Under the pieces are notes generated by a model. The model saw only the letters and a program-made list of their open reading frames with translations, ran no database searches and was not told the DNA's origin. A stretch of DNA of 64,000 nucleotides, taken from an uncultured Clostridiaceae bacterium (GTDB lineage: Bacteria; Bacillota; Clostridia; TANB77; CAG-508). The translations under genes were made by a program, and so were the position numbers. Location of the stretch: positions 1 through 64,000 of the forward strand of contig CANRSN010000003.1 of NCBI GenBank assembly GCA_947642455.1, read 5' to 3'. Positions 36,247 through 45,989 of the stretch are shown here, one piece after another; the stretch's first letter is position 1, and every line of letters starts with the position of its first letter.

Positions 36247-36876
36247 ATGAATTTACCCAATAAACTAACAATATTTAGGATATTATTAGTTCCAGTAATG
36301 ATAATAATCCCATTATTAAACATACAAGGGGATATATGGGGAATACCAATAACAGCCTTAATAATAGATGCAATATTCATAATGGCATCAATAACAGACA
36401 AATTAGATGGATACATAGCACGTTCAAGAAATCAAATAACAAACTTTGGAAAATTCTTAGATCCAATAGCAGATAAAATCTTAGTAATTGTGGCAATGAT
36501 AATATTAGTAGAAATGGGCAAATTACCAGCTTGGATTCCTTCAATAGTAATATTTAGAGAATTTGTAGTATCTGGATATAGGTTAATAGCAGTAGAAAGT
36601 GGTGGAAAAGTAATTGCTGCTAGTATTTGGGGAAAACTAAAAACAGTAACACAAATGCTTGCAATAATAATAGCATTTATAGATGTAAATAAATTTGGAG
36701 AAATATTTAAAATATTCAATAATCAAACTGTGCAAAATACAATGTTTGGAAATAATACAGTAACATTAATAATAAATGGAATTACAACAGCTCTAATGAT
36801 AATATCAGTAATAGCAACAATAATTTCAGGTTTAGATTATATAAAAAATGGAAAAGATTTAATAAAAGACAAATAA
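36247..36876 (+). CDS. pgsA: CDP-diacylglycerol--glycerol-3-phosphate 3-phosphatidyltransferase
   Basis: 209 residues, polytopic. It carries the CDP-alcohol phosphotransferase signature 'DGYIARSRNQITNFGKFLDP-IADK' (DG..AR...G...D...D), here with LDG for the first Asp-Gly. It makes phosphatidylglycerol phosphate, the precursor of membrane phosphatidylglycerol. AGGAAGG precedes the ATG, within a leader shared with the gene at 40280. Confidence 0.93.
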   Translation: MNLPNKLTIFRILLVPVMIIIPLLNIQGDIWGIPITALIIDAIFIMASITDKLDGYIARSRNQITNFGKFLDPIADKILVIVAMIILVEMGKLPAWIPSIVIFREFVVSGYRLIAVESGGKVIAASIWGKLKTVTQMLAIIIAFIDVNKFGEIFKIFNNQTVQNTMFGNNTVTLIINGITTALMIISVIATIISGLDYIKNGKDLIKDK

Positions 36877-36973
36877 TTTTAAATAATAGTGTAGAGTGAA
36901 TCACAAAAAATAATTAAACAACAAATATTATAATTTTTAAATAAAATTAACAATAGTAGAAAAAGAGGTAAAA

Positions 36974-37978
36974 ATGCAAAAAAAAGAAGATTTAGTAGAT
37001 ATATTATTTGCAACATATAATACAAATATACAATTTTTAAAAATACAAATAGAAAGCATATTAAATCAAACACATAAAAATATACATCTAATAATAAGTG
37101 ATGATAATTCCACACAAAAAGAAGTAATAGAAACTTTAAAAAAATATGAAGAAAAAGATAAAAGAATAACAGTATATTATAATAAAAAAAATGTAGGATA
37201 TATAAAAAATTTTACATTTTTATTGGAAAAATCAGAAGCAGAATATATAATGTTTTCAGACCATGATGATTTATGGTATAAAAACAAAGTAAAAGAAAGT
37301 TTAGAAAAGTTGAAAAAAGAAAATGTAGATTTAGTATACTCAGATGCAGAACAAATAGATGAAAAAGGTGAAGTCCTACATAATAGTTATTTAAAATATA
37401 AAAATATGCCTATAATAAATGGAAGAGGTAATATATTAGCATTTTCTAGACACATCGCAATAGGATGTTCACAAATAATTACAAAAAAAATAAAAGAACA
37501 AATATTGCAAAATAAAGAAGAAATGATGGCACATGACTGGATTTCAGTATATTTAGCAAGTATTCAAAAAGGAGTTGCATGTATAGAAAAACCACTATTT
37601 GGATATAGACTCCATACAAGCAATGTATTTGGAGGAAGATCATTAAAACAAAATTTAAGTAGATGGAAACAAGAAAATGGTGGAAGTTATAAAGCATATA
37701 TTAAATATAGGGACAAGTCTATTACAGACTCATATTTAAATGGAACATTAATGTGTGCAAAATATAAACAAAAATTAAAAATAGAAAATGACAATAAAAA
37801 TAAAGAAGAAAAAGTCATAAAATACTACGAGAAAATCAAAAAGACGAAAATAATAAATTTAAGAATATATACATATTTCAAGTATTTAGCATTTAAAGGA
37901 ATAGGAAAAAGAGCAATCAAAGAGATATTTCTATTTCACTTTCCACTTGTATCATATATTTTATATCTTATGCAATAG
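36974..37978 (+). CDS. Family 2 glycosyltransferase
   Basis: 334 residues. GT-A fold with 'VDILFATYNTNIQFLKIQIESILNQTHKNIHLIISDDNS' and the DXD-containing 'MFSDHDDLWY'. The C-terminal half has the rhamnosyltransferase-like 'AHDWISVYLAS' and 'YRLHTSN' blocks. Such enzymes often add rhamnose to O-antigen-type chains exported by ABC transporters, and the exporter genes follow directly. Confidence 0.9.
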   Translation: MQKKEDLVDILFATYNTNIQFLKIQIESILNQTHKNIHLIISDDNSTQKEVIETLKKYEEKDKRITVYYNKKNVGYIKNFTFLLEKSEAEYIMFSDHDDLWYKNKVKESLEKLKKENVDLVYSDAEQIDEKGEVLHNSYLKYKNMPIINGRGNILAFSRHIAIGCSQIITKKIKEQILQNKEEMMAHDWISVYLASIQKGVACIEKPLFGYRLHTSNVFGGRSLKQNLSRWKQENGGSYKAYIKYRDKSITDSYLNGTLMCAKYKQKLKIENDNKNKEEKVIKYYEKIKKTKIINLRIYTYFKYLAFKGIGKRAIKEIFLFHFPLVSYILYLMQ

Positions 37979-38075
37979 GAACTAAATGCAGTATCTAACA
38001 ACTTTATATCCAAACACAAGTGGAAAATATAAAACTCATAAAATATACTAAATATTATAATAGAGGAGAAAATTA

Positions 38076-38867
38076 ATGAATTTTATTAAGACAGTAATAA
38101 AAAACAAAAAATTAGTATGGCAATTAGGAAAAAATGATTTTAAAAATAGATTTGCAAGTACAAGTTTAGGAACAATATGGGGGTTTTTACAACCATTTGT
38201 ATTTATGATAACATATGTAATTGTATTTGAGTATATCATGAAAACACAAAGTTCAGGAGAATATCCATATGTAGTGTGGTTTTTACCAGGAATGTCAATG
38301 TGGTTATTTTTAAATGATAGTATTATGTCGGCTAGTAGCTCAATTAGAACCTATAGTTATTTAGTAAAAAAGGTAGTCTTCCCAGTAGATGTAATACCAC
38401 TTATCTCCACAGTTGCTTCAAGTTTTGTGTCAATATTCTTATTTGCAGTTGCAATAATAGTATGTATAATATTTGGGTATATCCCAAATATCCTAGTATT
38501 ATTATATATAATATTTGCTGCATATTGTTTTATAATAGCATTTACAAGGTTTACATCTGCAATAACAACATTAGTACCAGACTTTGGAAATTTGCTGGGA
38601 ATAGCTATGCAATTATTCATGTGGTTTACACCTATAGTTTGGAATTTATCAATGTTAAATGGCTATCAAACAATAGCTACTATTATGAAATGTATGCCAT
38701 TCACATATTTAGTAACAGGTTTTAGAGAAGCATTTATATCAGAAAATATCTTATTTGAAGCAAATGGGCTATATACAATAGCATTTTGGGTAATTACAAT
38801 AATAATTTTTATATGGGGAAATTCAATATTTAAAAGAAATAAAAAAGATTTTGCAGATGTATTATAG
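38076..38867 (+). CDS. Polysaccharide ABC exporter, permease (Wzm/TagG-like)
   Basis: 263 residues, six membrane helices. The ABC-2 type N-terminus ('ELVWQLGKNDFKNRFASTSLGTIWGFLQPF' family pattern) is seen as 'KLVWQLGKNDFKNRF..TSLGTIWGFLQP'. It forms the channel with the downstream ATPase and exports a completed lipid-linked glycan. Confidence 0.95.
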   Translation: MNFIKTVIKNKKLVWQLGKNDFKNRFASTSLGTIWGFLQPFVFMITYVIVFEYIMKTQSSGEYPYVVWFLPGMSMWLFLNDSIMSASSSIRTYSYLVKKVVFPVDVIPLISTVASSFVSIFLFAVAIIVCIIFGYIPNILVLLYIIFAAYCFIIAFTRFTSAITTLVPDFGNLLGIAMQLFMWFTPIVWNLSMLNGYQTIATIMKCMPFTYLVTGFREAFISENILFEANGLYTIAFWVITIIIFIWGNSIFKRNKKDFADVL

Positions 38868-38887
38868 AAATGAATAGAGGTGTAAAA

Positions 38888-40174
38888 TTGGAAGAAAACA
38901 TAATAGAAATAAAAAATCTTGTAAAAGAATACAAAATGTTTAATAGAAAACAAGATAGATTAATAGAAACAATAATTCCTGCAATAAAAAGGCATAAAAA
39001 CTTTAAAGCAATAAATGATTTTAATTTAACTTTAAAAAAGGGAGAAGTACTAGGAATACTTGGACAAAATGGTGCTGGAAAATCAACAATATTAAAAATG
39101 ATTACAGGAGTGGTTGCTCCAACATCTGGCGAAATCAAAGTAAATGGTAAAATAAGTTCATTACTAGAATTAGGAACAGCATTTAATATGGAACTTACAG
39201 GAATCGAAAATATATATCAACATGGACAAGTAATGGGGCTTACCAAAAAAGAGATAGAAGAAAGAAAGCAAGATATAATAGATTTTGCAGATATAGGAGA
39301 CCATTTATATCAACCAGTAAAAACATATTCATCAGGAATGTTTGCACGTTTGGCTTTTGCATGTGCCATAAATGTAGACCCAGAAGTTTTGATAGTAGAT
39401 GAAGTATTATCAGTTGGAGATTTGGCATTTCAATTAAAATGTTTTAAAAAGTTTGAACAATTTAAAAAAGCAGGAAAAACAATTTTATTTGTATCACATA
39501 ATATAACAGATATTATTAGAAACTGTACAAGAGCAATTATAATAGATAAAGGAAATAAAGTATTTGATGGAAATGTAAAAGATGGAGTGGAAGAATATAA
39601 AAAATTAGTAGCCAAAGTAGGAAAAAAGCCAAAAACTATAAAAACAGAGGAAAATGTAGAGGTAATTTCAAAATCAGATAATGAAGAAGAACCAGAATGG
39701 AAAAAGAGTGTAAATATAAACGAAAATATGATTGAATATGGAAATGGAAAAGCAGATATTATAGATTTTGGAATTTTCGATATAGATGGAATACCAACAT
39801 CAATGTTTGAAAATGATAAGGAAATTACACTAAAGTATAAAGTGAAATTTAATGAAACAATAAATGATCCAATATTCACAATGACAGTAAAAGACTTTAA
39901 AGGTCTAGACATAATAGGAAGTAATTCACTATATGAAAAAATAGTAACAGGTAAGTTTGAAAAAGGAGAAACTGCAATAGTAGAATTTAAACAAAAATTA
40001 CAATTAGCCCCTAACAAATATACAATGTCTTTTAGTTGTACACACTTTAATGCAAATGGCGAATTAGAGGTTTTAAGTAGAAAATATGATGCTATTCTTA
40101 TAGAGGTATTGTCTACAAAAGAATGTGTAGGATTTTATAGATTAGATTCTGACATAAAAGTAAATAAATATTAA
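38888..40174 (+). CDS. Polysaccharide ABC exporter, ATPase with Wzt C-terminal carbohydrate-binding domain
   Basis: TTG 38888 lies five bases after AGAGGTG and gives 428 residues; ATG 38870 is in frame but lacks an SD. The NBD has Walker A 'GQNGAGKSTILKMI', signature 'YSSGMFARLAFA' and Walker B 'VLIVDEVLSVGD'. After a linker, residues from about 280 form a Wzt-type beta-sandwich that in known systems reads the terminal cap of the glycan. A glycan with a defined non-reducing end is therefore expected. Confidence 0.93.
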   Translation: MEENIIEIKNLVKEYKMFNRKQDRLIETIIPAIKRHKNFKAINDFNLTLKKGEVLGILGQNGAGKSTILKMITGVVAPTSGEIKVNGKISSLLELGTAFNMELTGIENIYQHGQVMGLTKKEIEERKQDIIDFADIGDHLYQPVKTYSSGMFARLAFACAINVDPEVLIVDEVLSVGDLAFQLKCFKKFEQFKKAGKTILFVSHNITDIIRNCTRAIIIDKGNKVFDGNVKDGVEEYKKLVAKVGKKPKTIKTEENVEVISKSDNEEEPEWKKSVNINENMIEYGNGKADIIDFGIFDIDGIPTSMFENDKEITLKYKVKFNETINDPIFTMTVKDFKGLDIIGSNSLYEKIVTGKFEKGETAIVEFKQKLQLAPNKYTMSFSCTHFNANGELEVLSRKYDAILIEVLSTKECVGFYRLDSDIKVNKY

Positions 40175-40279
40175 TAATCCATATTGAGAGAACTTCACTT
40201 AAATAAAACTCTTAAAAGTAAATATTAATAATATAGCAGAAAAACTAGATTTGTGCATTGAGGAAGGGATGTATTAAAG

Positions 40280-41173
40280 ATGGAAAATAAAAGTAAAACA
40301 ATCAAAAAAATTATCATAGCAGTAATAGTATTAATATTACTGTTATTGTGCATTTCAATAATGATACAACCTTTTAATAAGGCAACATTAACACAATTTG
40401 GACCAACAACAGATAGACAAATGATGGGTTATAGTATAAAAACAAAAAATAATAAATTAATAATGATAGATGGCGGAAATATAAAAGATGCAGAACAATT
40501 AAAACAATATATAAAACAAAATGGTTCAAAAGTAGATGCTTGGTTTCTCACACACATACATACAGACCATGTAGGAGCATTTACACAAATTATAAATGAT
40601 GAAGAAATAAAAATAGAAAAGATATATGCTTCAATTTGTGATAAACAATGGTATGAACAAAATGAACCATCAAGGCAAGAAGATATAGCTTCATTTTTTA
40701 CAGCAATTGGAGACAAAAAAATAGAAGAACCACAAGTTGCAGATTGCATAATAATAGATAATATACAATTTAAAATATTAAAAACGAAAAACCCAGAAAT
40801 AACAGATAATGCAATAAATAATAGTAGTATGGTAATAAAAGTAAAAACTCCAAAAACAAGTATATTGTTTTTAGGAGATATAGGAATAGAAGCAAGTAAT
40901 AAATTATTACAAGGAAATATGAAAGAAGAATTAAGAAGTGATATTGTGCAAGTAGCACATCATGGTCAAGCAGGTGCAACAGAAGAATTATATAAAGAAA
41001 TTAATCCTAAAATCTGTCTATGGCCAACAATAAAATGGCTTTGGGATAATGATATAGGAACAGGAGAAAACTCAGGACCATGGAAAACAATGGAAACAAG
41101 AGAATGGATGGAAAGGCTTGAAGTACAAAAAAATTATTTAGCCTTTGAAAATCAAGTAGTTTTAGATATATAA
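40280..41173 (+). CDS. Membrane-anchored MBL-fold hydrolase (ComEC C-domain-like)
   Basis: 297 residues: an N-terminal membrane helix (about 10-29) and a metallo-beta-lactamase fold with 'THIHTDHVGAF' (H-x-H-x-D-H), 'FLGDIGIEASNKLL' and 'VAHHGQAG'. Topology suggests an outside location for the domain. Relatives include ComEC-type nucleases and teichoic-acid phosphorylcholine esterases; I cannot choose between nucleic acid and glycan phosphodiester substrates. Confidence 0.8.
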   Translation: MENKSKTIKKIIIAVIVLILLLLCISIMIQPFNKATLTQFGPTTDRQMMGYSIKTKNNKLIMIDGGNIKDAEQLKQYIKQNGSKVDAWFLTHIHTDHVGAFTQIINDEEIKIEKIYASICDKQWYEQNEPSRQEDIASFFTAIGDKKIEEPQVADCIIIDNIQFKILKTKNPEITDNAINNSSMVIKVKTPKTSILFLGDIGIEASNKLLQGNMKEELRSDIVQVAHHGQAGATEELYKEINPKICLWPTIKWLWDNDIGTGENSGPWKTMETREWMERLEVQKNYLAFENQVVLDI

Positions 41174-41248
41174 AAAAGATAAATAACACAGCAGACAGTA
41201 TATACATATGAATAGTTACTATAAAAGATAAAATAAGAAAGGAACCAC

Positions 41249-42208
41249 ATGGAACAAATAGATATATTACTTGCTACCTACAATGGAGAAAAGTACTTAA
41301 AAGAGCAGATAGAAAGCATATTAAACCAAACACATACAAATTTTAGATTAATTATATCAGACGACTGCTCAAAAGATAGCACTAGAGATATAATTAGAGA
41401 ATATGCCAAAAAAGATAAAAGAATAAAATACTATTTTCAAGACAGAAATTTAGGATATGTAAAAAACTTTGAATTTTTATTAAGTACAGTACAAAATGAA
41501 GTATATGCATTATCAGATCAAGATGATGTATGGGAAATAGAAAAAATTGAAAAATACTTAGAAAAAATGAAACTAGAAGATGCAGATCTAGTATTTGGCG
41601 ATTTAGAAATAGTAAATGAAAATTTAGAAACAATAAATAAATCATTTAATACATATATGAATTTAAAAAGGAAAATTAAAAAATGCAAAAACTATGAAAT
41701 GTTATATTTATACAACTGTGTAACTGGTTGTACAATATTAGCAAAAAGCAAATTACTAGAAAAAATATTACCTATACCAACAAATACAAAACACATATGT
41801 CATGACTATTGGATAGCACTAATAACATCTGTGCATGGAAAAATAGCTTATGTAGAACAGCCTTATATAAAATATAGACAACATGGAGATAATCAAGTTG
41901 GAATAAAGAAAACAGCCCAAAATATGAAGAATTTTCAAGACATACGAAATCTATTTATACAAGTAAAATTAGAGTTGTTTAGAACAACTGTAGAAAACAA
42001 TAATAGGTTTCCAGAAGAAATACAACAAAGGAATAAAACATCATTACAATTTTTTGAAATGGTAAGTAACAAAAAAAACTTCAATTTTAAAGAATGGAAA
42101 ACATTTTATAATCTATATAAAAATGAAAGTTTTAAATATTTTATATTAAATTTTATAATAATAAATTTGCCATTTATAGGAAATATATTGTTTAAAATTA
42201 GAATATAG
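41249..42208 (+). CDS. Family 2 glycosyltransferase
   Basis: 319 residues, similar in plan to the GT2 at 36974: 'IDILLATYNGEKYLKEQIESILNQTHTNF', 'IISDDCSKDST', 'ALSDQDDVWE', 'CHDYWIALITS' and 'YRQHGDNQVG'. This is the rhamnosyltransferase-type subgroup. A long-form MITE follows. Confidence 0.92.
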   Translation: MEQIDILLATYNGEKYLKEQIESILNQTHTNFRLIISDDCSKDSTRDIIREYAKKDKRIKYYFQDRNLGYVKNFEFLLSTVQNEVYALSDQDDVWEIEKIEKYLEKMKLEDADLVFGDLEIVNENLETINKSFNTYMNLKRKIKKCKNYEMLYLYNCVTGCTILAKSKLLEKILPIPTNTKHICHDYWIALITSVHGKIAYVEQPYIKYRQHGDNQVGIKKTAQNMKNFQDIRNLFIQVKLELFRTTVENNNRFPEEIQQRNKTSLQFFEMVSNKKNFNFKEWKTFYNLYKNESFKYFILNFIIINLPFIGNILFKIRI

Positions 42209-42231
42209 GAAATATTACGTTGCTACAATTT

Positions 42232-42395
42232 ATGGTTTGTAAAATTAGATATTTTAGGCAATATAATATTTATTTTTAGAAGTTTTGCGCAGGGAAGCTC
42301 CCAAAGTGGACATGACCCAGAGCGATTGGCAAAGCCAGTAAAAAACTTCGTTAAAATAAATATTATATTGCCTAAACAGAAATTAATTTGTTAAT
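42232..42395. mobile_element. MITE-like element, long form with inverted core (copy D)
   Basis: The left end (GCTACAATTTATGGTTTG) is a diverged family end; the right end is degraded after the 'CAGAAATT' segment and no target duplication is visible. The inner cassette (42253-42376) has the same ~30-bp arms as copy A. The core between them is the reverse complement of the copy A core (for example GCGCAGGGAAGCTC here against GAGCTTCCCTGCGC there). Confidence 0.75.
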
Positions 42396-42437
42396 TCATT
42401 ATCTATATAAAATAGTATAAAGAAAGGAGGAATAAAT

Positions 42438-44261
42438 ATAAAAAGTATAATAAAAGCACTACAATTTTATATAAAAGAATATGGAATAAAAAAGACAATA
42501 AAAAAATGTTTTAAAGCATTAAAAAATAGATTATTCATTAGGCAAGATTTATATTTTAATGATGAAAATTATGCTTCTTGGATAAAAAATAATGAACCAA
42601 CAGCTGAAGAATTAGAACAACAAAAAAGAAAAAAATTTGAAATTAGTCCTAAGTTTAGTATAATAGTTCCAATGTATAACACTCCACCTGAGTACCTCGA
42701 AGAATTAGTAAATTGTGTAATAAACCAAACATATACAAATTTAGAGTTATGTTTGGCAGATGGAAGTAAACATAAAAGTGAAAACATAGATAAGATTATT
42801 CAAAAAGATGATAGAATAGTATATAAATTTTTAAATGAAAATAAAGGAATTTCAGGAAACTCAAATGCAGCGCTAGAAATGGCAACAGGTGACTATATAA
42901 TGTTATTAGATCATGATGATTTATTGCCTATATTTTGTTTATATGAAATAGTAAAAAAAATAAATGAAAGTCCAGAAGTAGAGTTTATTTATACAGATGA
43001 AGACCACATAGAAGGAAATAAGAGATGTAAACCACACTTTAAACCAGACTTTGCAATAGATACTTTAAGAGCAAACAATTATATTACACATTTAGCAATA
43101 TTTAAGAAAGAACTTCTTGATAAAATAGGGAATTTTAGAGATGAATTTAATGGAGCACAAGATTATGATATAATTTTAAGAGCGGTAGAAAATACCAACA
43201 AAATAGCACATATTCCGAAAATTTTATATAATTGGCGAATTCATACAAATTCAACTTCAATGTTAGCAGATGCAAAACCATATGCCTATGAAGCAGGAAA
43301 AAAGGCAATAGAAAGTCATCTTAAAAGGCAAAATGTAGAAGCAAAAGTGACACATAATGAAGATTTAAAAGGAACTTATGAAATAGAATATAAAATAATT
43401 GGAAAACCAAGTGTATCGATAATTATTCCTAATAAAGACAATATAAAATTATTAAAAAAATGTATAAATTCAATTTTAGAGTTGACAACTTATAAAAATT
43501 ATGAAATAGTAATAGTTGAAAATAATAGTACAAATAAAAAAACATTTGAGTATTATAAGCAAATTGAGCAAAATGAAAAAGTAAGAATAATAACTTACAA
43601 AGAAAAAGGTTTTAATTATTCAAAAATAGTGAATTTTGGAGTAAAAAATTGTAAAAGTGATTTTATAATTCAATTGAATAATGATACTAAATTATTAACA
43701 CCTAGGTGGCTTGAAAAGTTTGTTGGTTTTGCACAAAGACAAGATGTAGGTGCTGTAGGGGCTAAACTTTATTATAAAGATAAATCAATTCAACATAGTG
43801 GGATAGGAATAGGAATTTTAGGGTTAGCAGCAAACTTATTTGTAAATACACCCAAAAATGCACATGCCTATTTTGGAAGAGAAAATCTAATTAGAAATGT
43901 ATCTGCTGTTACAGGGGCATGCCTATGTTGTCGAAGAGAAATCTATGAAGAAGTAGGTTATATGGATGAAGAAAATTTTGCAGTAGCATTTAATGATGTA
44001 GACTTATGTTTAAAAATTAGAGAAAAAGGCTATCTTATTGTATATAACCCATATGTGGAATTTATTCATTATGAATCTAAAACTAGAGGGTATGAAAATA
44101 CTATAGAAAAGAAAGAACGATTTGAAAAAGAATGTAATAATTTTAAGGAAAAATGGAAAAAAGAACTAGAGGCAGGGGATCCATATTCTAATATAAATTT
44201 TTTACAAAATACAGCACATTATAAAGTAAGACCAGACAAATCTAGAGAGGAAAATAAATGA
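42438..44261 (+). CDS. Tandem-domain family 2 glycosyltransferase with apparent ATA start
   Basis: The open frame begins after a stop at 42408 and has no ATG, GTG or TTG before ATG 42672, inside the first catalytic domain ('SIIVPMYNTP'). AAAGGAGG (42423-42430) is seven bases before ATA 42438, the likely start, giving 607 residues; ATA 42432 is alternative. The paralog at 45990 aligns through the N-terminal extension ('FYIKEYGIKKTIKKC' against 'FYLKKYGFFKTIKKC'), so the extension is real. Two GT-A domains follow, with 'LLDHDDLLP' and 'QLNNDT', as in dual-domain O-antigen and rhamnan synthases. Confidence 0.85.
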   Translation: MKSIIKALQFYIKEYGIKKTIKKCFKALKNRLFIRQDLYFNDENYASWIKNNEPTAEELEQQKRKKFEISPKFSIIVPMYNTPPEYLEELVNCVINQTYTNLELCLADGSKHKSENIDKIIQKDDRIVYKFLNENKGISGNSNAALEMATGDYIMLLDHDDLLPIFCLYEIVKKINESPEVEFIYTDEDHIEGNKRCKPHFKPDFAIDTLRANNYITHLAIFKKELLDKIGNFRDEFNGAQDYDIILRAVENTNKIAHIPKILYNWRIHTNSTSMLADAKPYAYEAGKKAIESHLKRQNVEAKVTHNEDLKGTYEIEYKIIGKPSVSIIIPNKDNIKLLKKCINSILELTTYKNYEIVIVENNSTNKKTFEYYKQIEQNEKVRIITYKEKGFNYSKIVNFGVKNCKSDFIIQLNNDTKLLTPRWLEKFVGFAQRQDVGAVGAKLYYKDKSIQHSGIGIGILGLAANLFVNTPKNAHAYFGRENLIRNVSAVTGACLCCRREIYEEVGYMDEENFAVAFNDVDLCLKIREKGYLIVYNPYVEFIHYESKTRGYENTIEKKERFEKECNNFKEKWKKELEAGDPYSNINFLQNTAHYKVRPDKSREENK

Positions 44262-45976
44262 AGTTAAATTTAGATTTTTATAAAGAAGAGTTAGATAAAA
44301 AAGATGTCTCAGACAAATTATTGGAAAAAGTCATAAGTTATCCAAAAGAGGATTTTTCACAATTAATATCTAACGAATCAGATATAGAAGAAATATTGGC
44401 TCTATCAGATGTGAGGAAAAATATATTAAATTGGTATAAATTTAAAGAAAATTCTGAAATATTAGAAATAAACGCAAACTATGGAGAAATAACAGGCTTA
44501 TTATGTGAAAAAGCAAGAAAAGTAGTTTCAATAGAAAACTCAAAAAAATGTGCTAGTATAATAGAAAAAAGACATAAAAATATAGATAATTTAGAATTAA
44601 TAATAGGAGATTTAAGTCAAATAAAATTAGAACGAAAATTTGACTATATAGTAATAATTGGAATATATAATGGTGTAGAACAAGTTTTAGAATATGCAAA
44701 TAAAAAAATAAAAGAAGATGGAATAATACTTTTAGCACTAAATAACAAGTTTGGAGTAAAGTCATGGGTAACAACGAAAGAACAAGAAAATGTAATAAAT
44801 AATAATAACATTTCTAGTACAGAAGAACAATTAAAAAAAATATTACAAGGAAAACAATATAATGTATATTACCCATTACCAGATTACAAATTACCCAATA
44901 TAATATATACAAAAAAATGTATGCCAAATATTTCAAACATATATAGAAATTTAACATATAAAAATGGAACTGTAAACTTTAAAGAAATAGAGGCTTATTA
45001 TGAGATAATAAAAAATAATCCAGAAAATTTTAAAAATTATGCAAATTCATTTTTGCTGGAAATTTCACAAGAAAACATAAAGGAAAATGACATAAAGTTT
45101 ATTGCCTTTTCCAATATGAGAAAAGATGAATATAGAATACAAACAATAGTAAAAGAAAAAGAAGTATGCAAATATAGTATAAACAGTAAATCACAAGAGC
45201 ATATTGATAAAATAAAACAAAATATAGAAACACTAAATAATATTGGAATTAATACTTTAGATTCATACCAAAATGGTAAAATAGTAAGCAAATATGTTAC
45301 AGAGCCAAGCCTAGAAGATAAATTAATATCCATCTATAAAGAACAAGGAAAAGATCAATTTTTAGAGCAAATAGATAAGTTTAAGAGTTTTTTAAAAGAG
45401 AAATTACAAGTTACAGAACAAATAGAACAAAATATTTTTACTAAGTATAATGTAAAATGTGAGGGAGTGCAAAATTTAACATTTGTAAAACATGGTTTCT
45501 GGGACTTAATATTTCAAAATTGTTTTATTATTGAAAATGAATACTATTTTTATGATCAAGAGTGGTATGAACAAAATGTTCCTATAGAATATATTTTATA
45601 TAGAGCAATTTTGTATTTTAACGAAAGCAAAAAATATATAACAGATGAAGAAATTTTTGAATATTTAGGATTAACACAATTCATTCATACTTTTAGAGAA
45701 TTAGATGATAAATTACAACAGAAAACAAGAAAAGATATAGTATGGAAATTACATTCTACAGATGACTTGGAAAAAACTAGACAATTACAAGAAGAAAAAG
45801 ACTTACAAAAAATGTTAAAGGAAAAGGAATATGAAAATGCTAACTTAAAAATAGAAATAGAAAAGTTAAAAATGGAAAATACACATTATTGTAATGAGAT
45901 TTTCCTCATAAAAAATTCATTATCTTGGAAAGCAACAGAACCATTAAGAAAAATAAGAGGATTAGGAAAAAAATAA
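44258..45976 (+). CDS. SAM-dependent methyltransferase domain protein with C-terminal coiled coil
   Basis: 572 residues. Residues about 60-170 form a class I methyltransferase fold with a degenerate SAM loop ('ILEINANYGEITGLL', 'VVSIENSKKCASII', 'FDYIVIIGIYNGVE'). The middle region (about 260-480) is of unknown type with a kinase-like feel ('FVKHGFWDLIFQNCFI..YYFYDQEWYEQNVP'). The last ~70 residues are a coiled coil plus 'NSLSWKATEPLRKIRGLGKK', a tail often found on glycan-assembly proteins. The start overlaps the upstream stop (ATGA). It may methylate or cap the chain read by the Wzt domain. Confidence 0.7.
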   Translation: MKLNLDFYKEELDKKDVSDKLLEKVISYPKEDFSQLISNESDIEEILALSDVRKNILNWYKFKENSEILEINANYGEITGLLCEKARKVVSIENSKKCASIIEKRHKNIDNLELIIGDLSQIKLERKFDYIVIIGIYNGVEQVLEYANKKIKEDGIILLALNNKFGVKSWVTTKEQENVINNNNISSTEEQLKKILQGKQYNVYYPLPDYKLPNIIYTKKCMPNISNIYRNLTYKNGTVNFKEIEAYYEIIKNNPENFKNYANSFLLEISQENIKENDIKFIAFSNMRKDEYRIQTIVKEKEVCKYSINSKSQEHIDKIKQNIETLNNIGINTLDSYQNGKIVSKYVTEPSLEDKLISIYKEQGKDQFLEQIDKFKSFLKEKLQVTEQIEQNIFTKYNVKCEGVQNLTFVKHGFWDLIFQNCFIIENEYYFYDQEWYEQNVPIEYILYRAILYFNESKKYITDEEIFEYLGLTQFIHTFRELDDKLQQKTRKDIVWKLHSTDDLEKTRQLQEEKDLQKMLKEKEYENANLKIEIEKLKMENTHYCNEIFLIKNSLSWKATEPLRKIRGLGKK

Positions 45977-45989
45977 GGAGTTGAAAATA

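Noticed and set aside
39430..40017. 195-codon open frame on the minus strand inside the Wzt gene
   Set aside because: Antisense shadow: the sense strand encodes a clear ABC ATPase and Wzt domain, and the minus frame has low-complexity hydrophobic content with no SD.
7968..42376. CRISPR array or riboswitch as explanation for the repeated palindromes
   Set aside because: Copies are single and dispersed, lack regular spacers, and carry target-site duplications, which fit a MITE-like element better.
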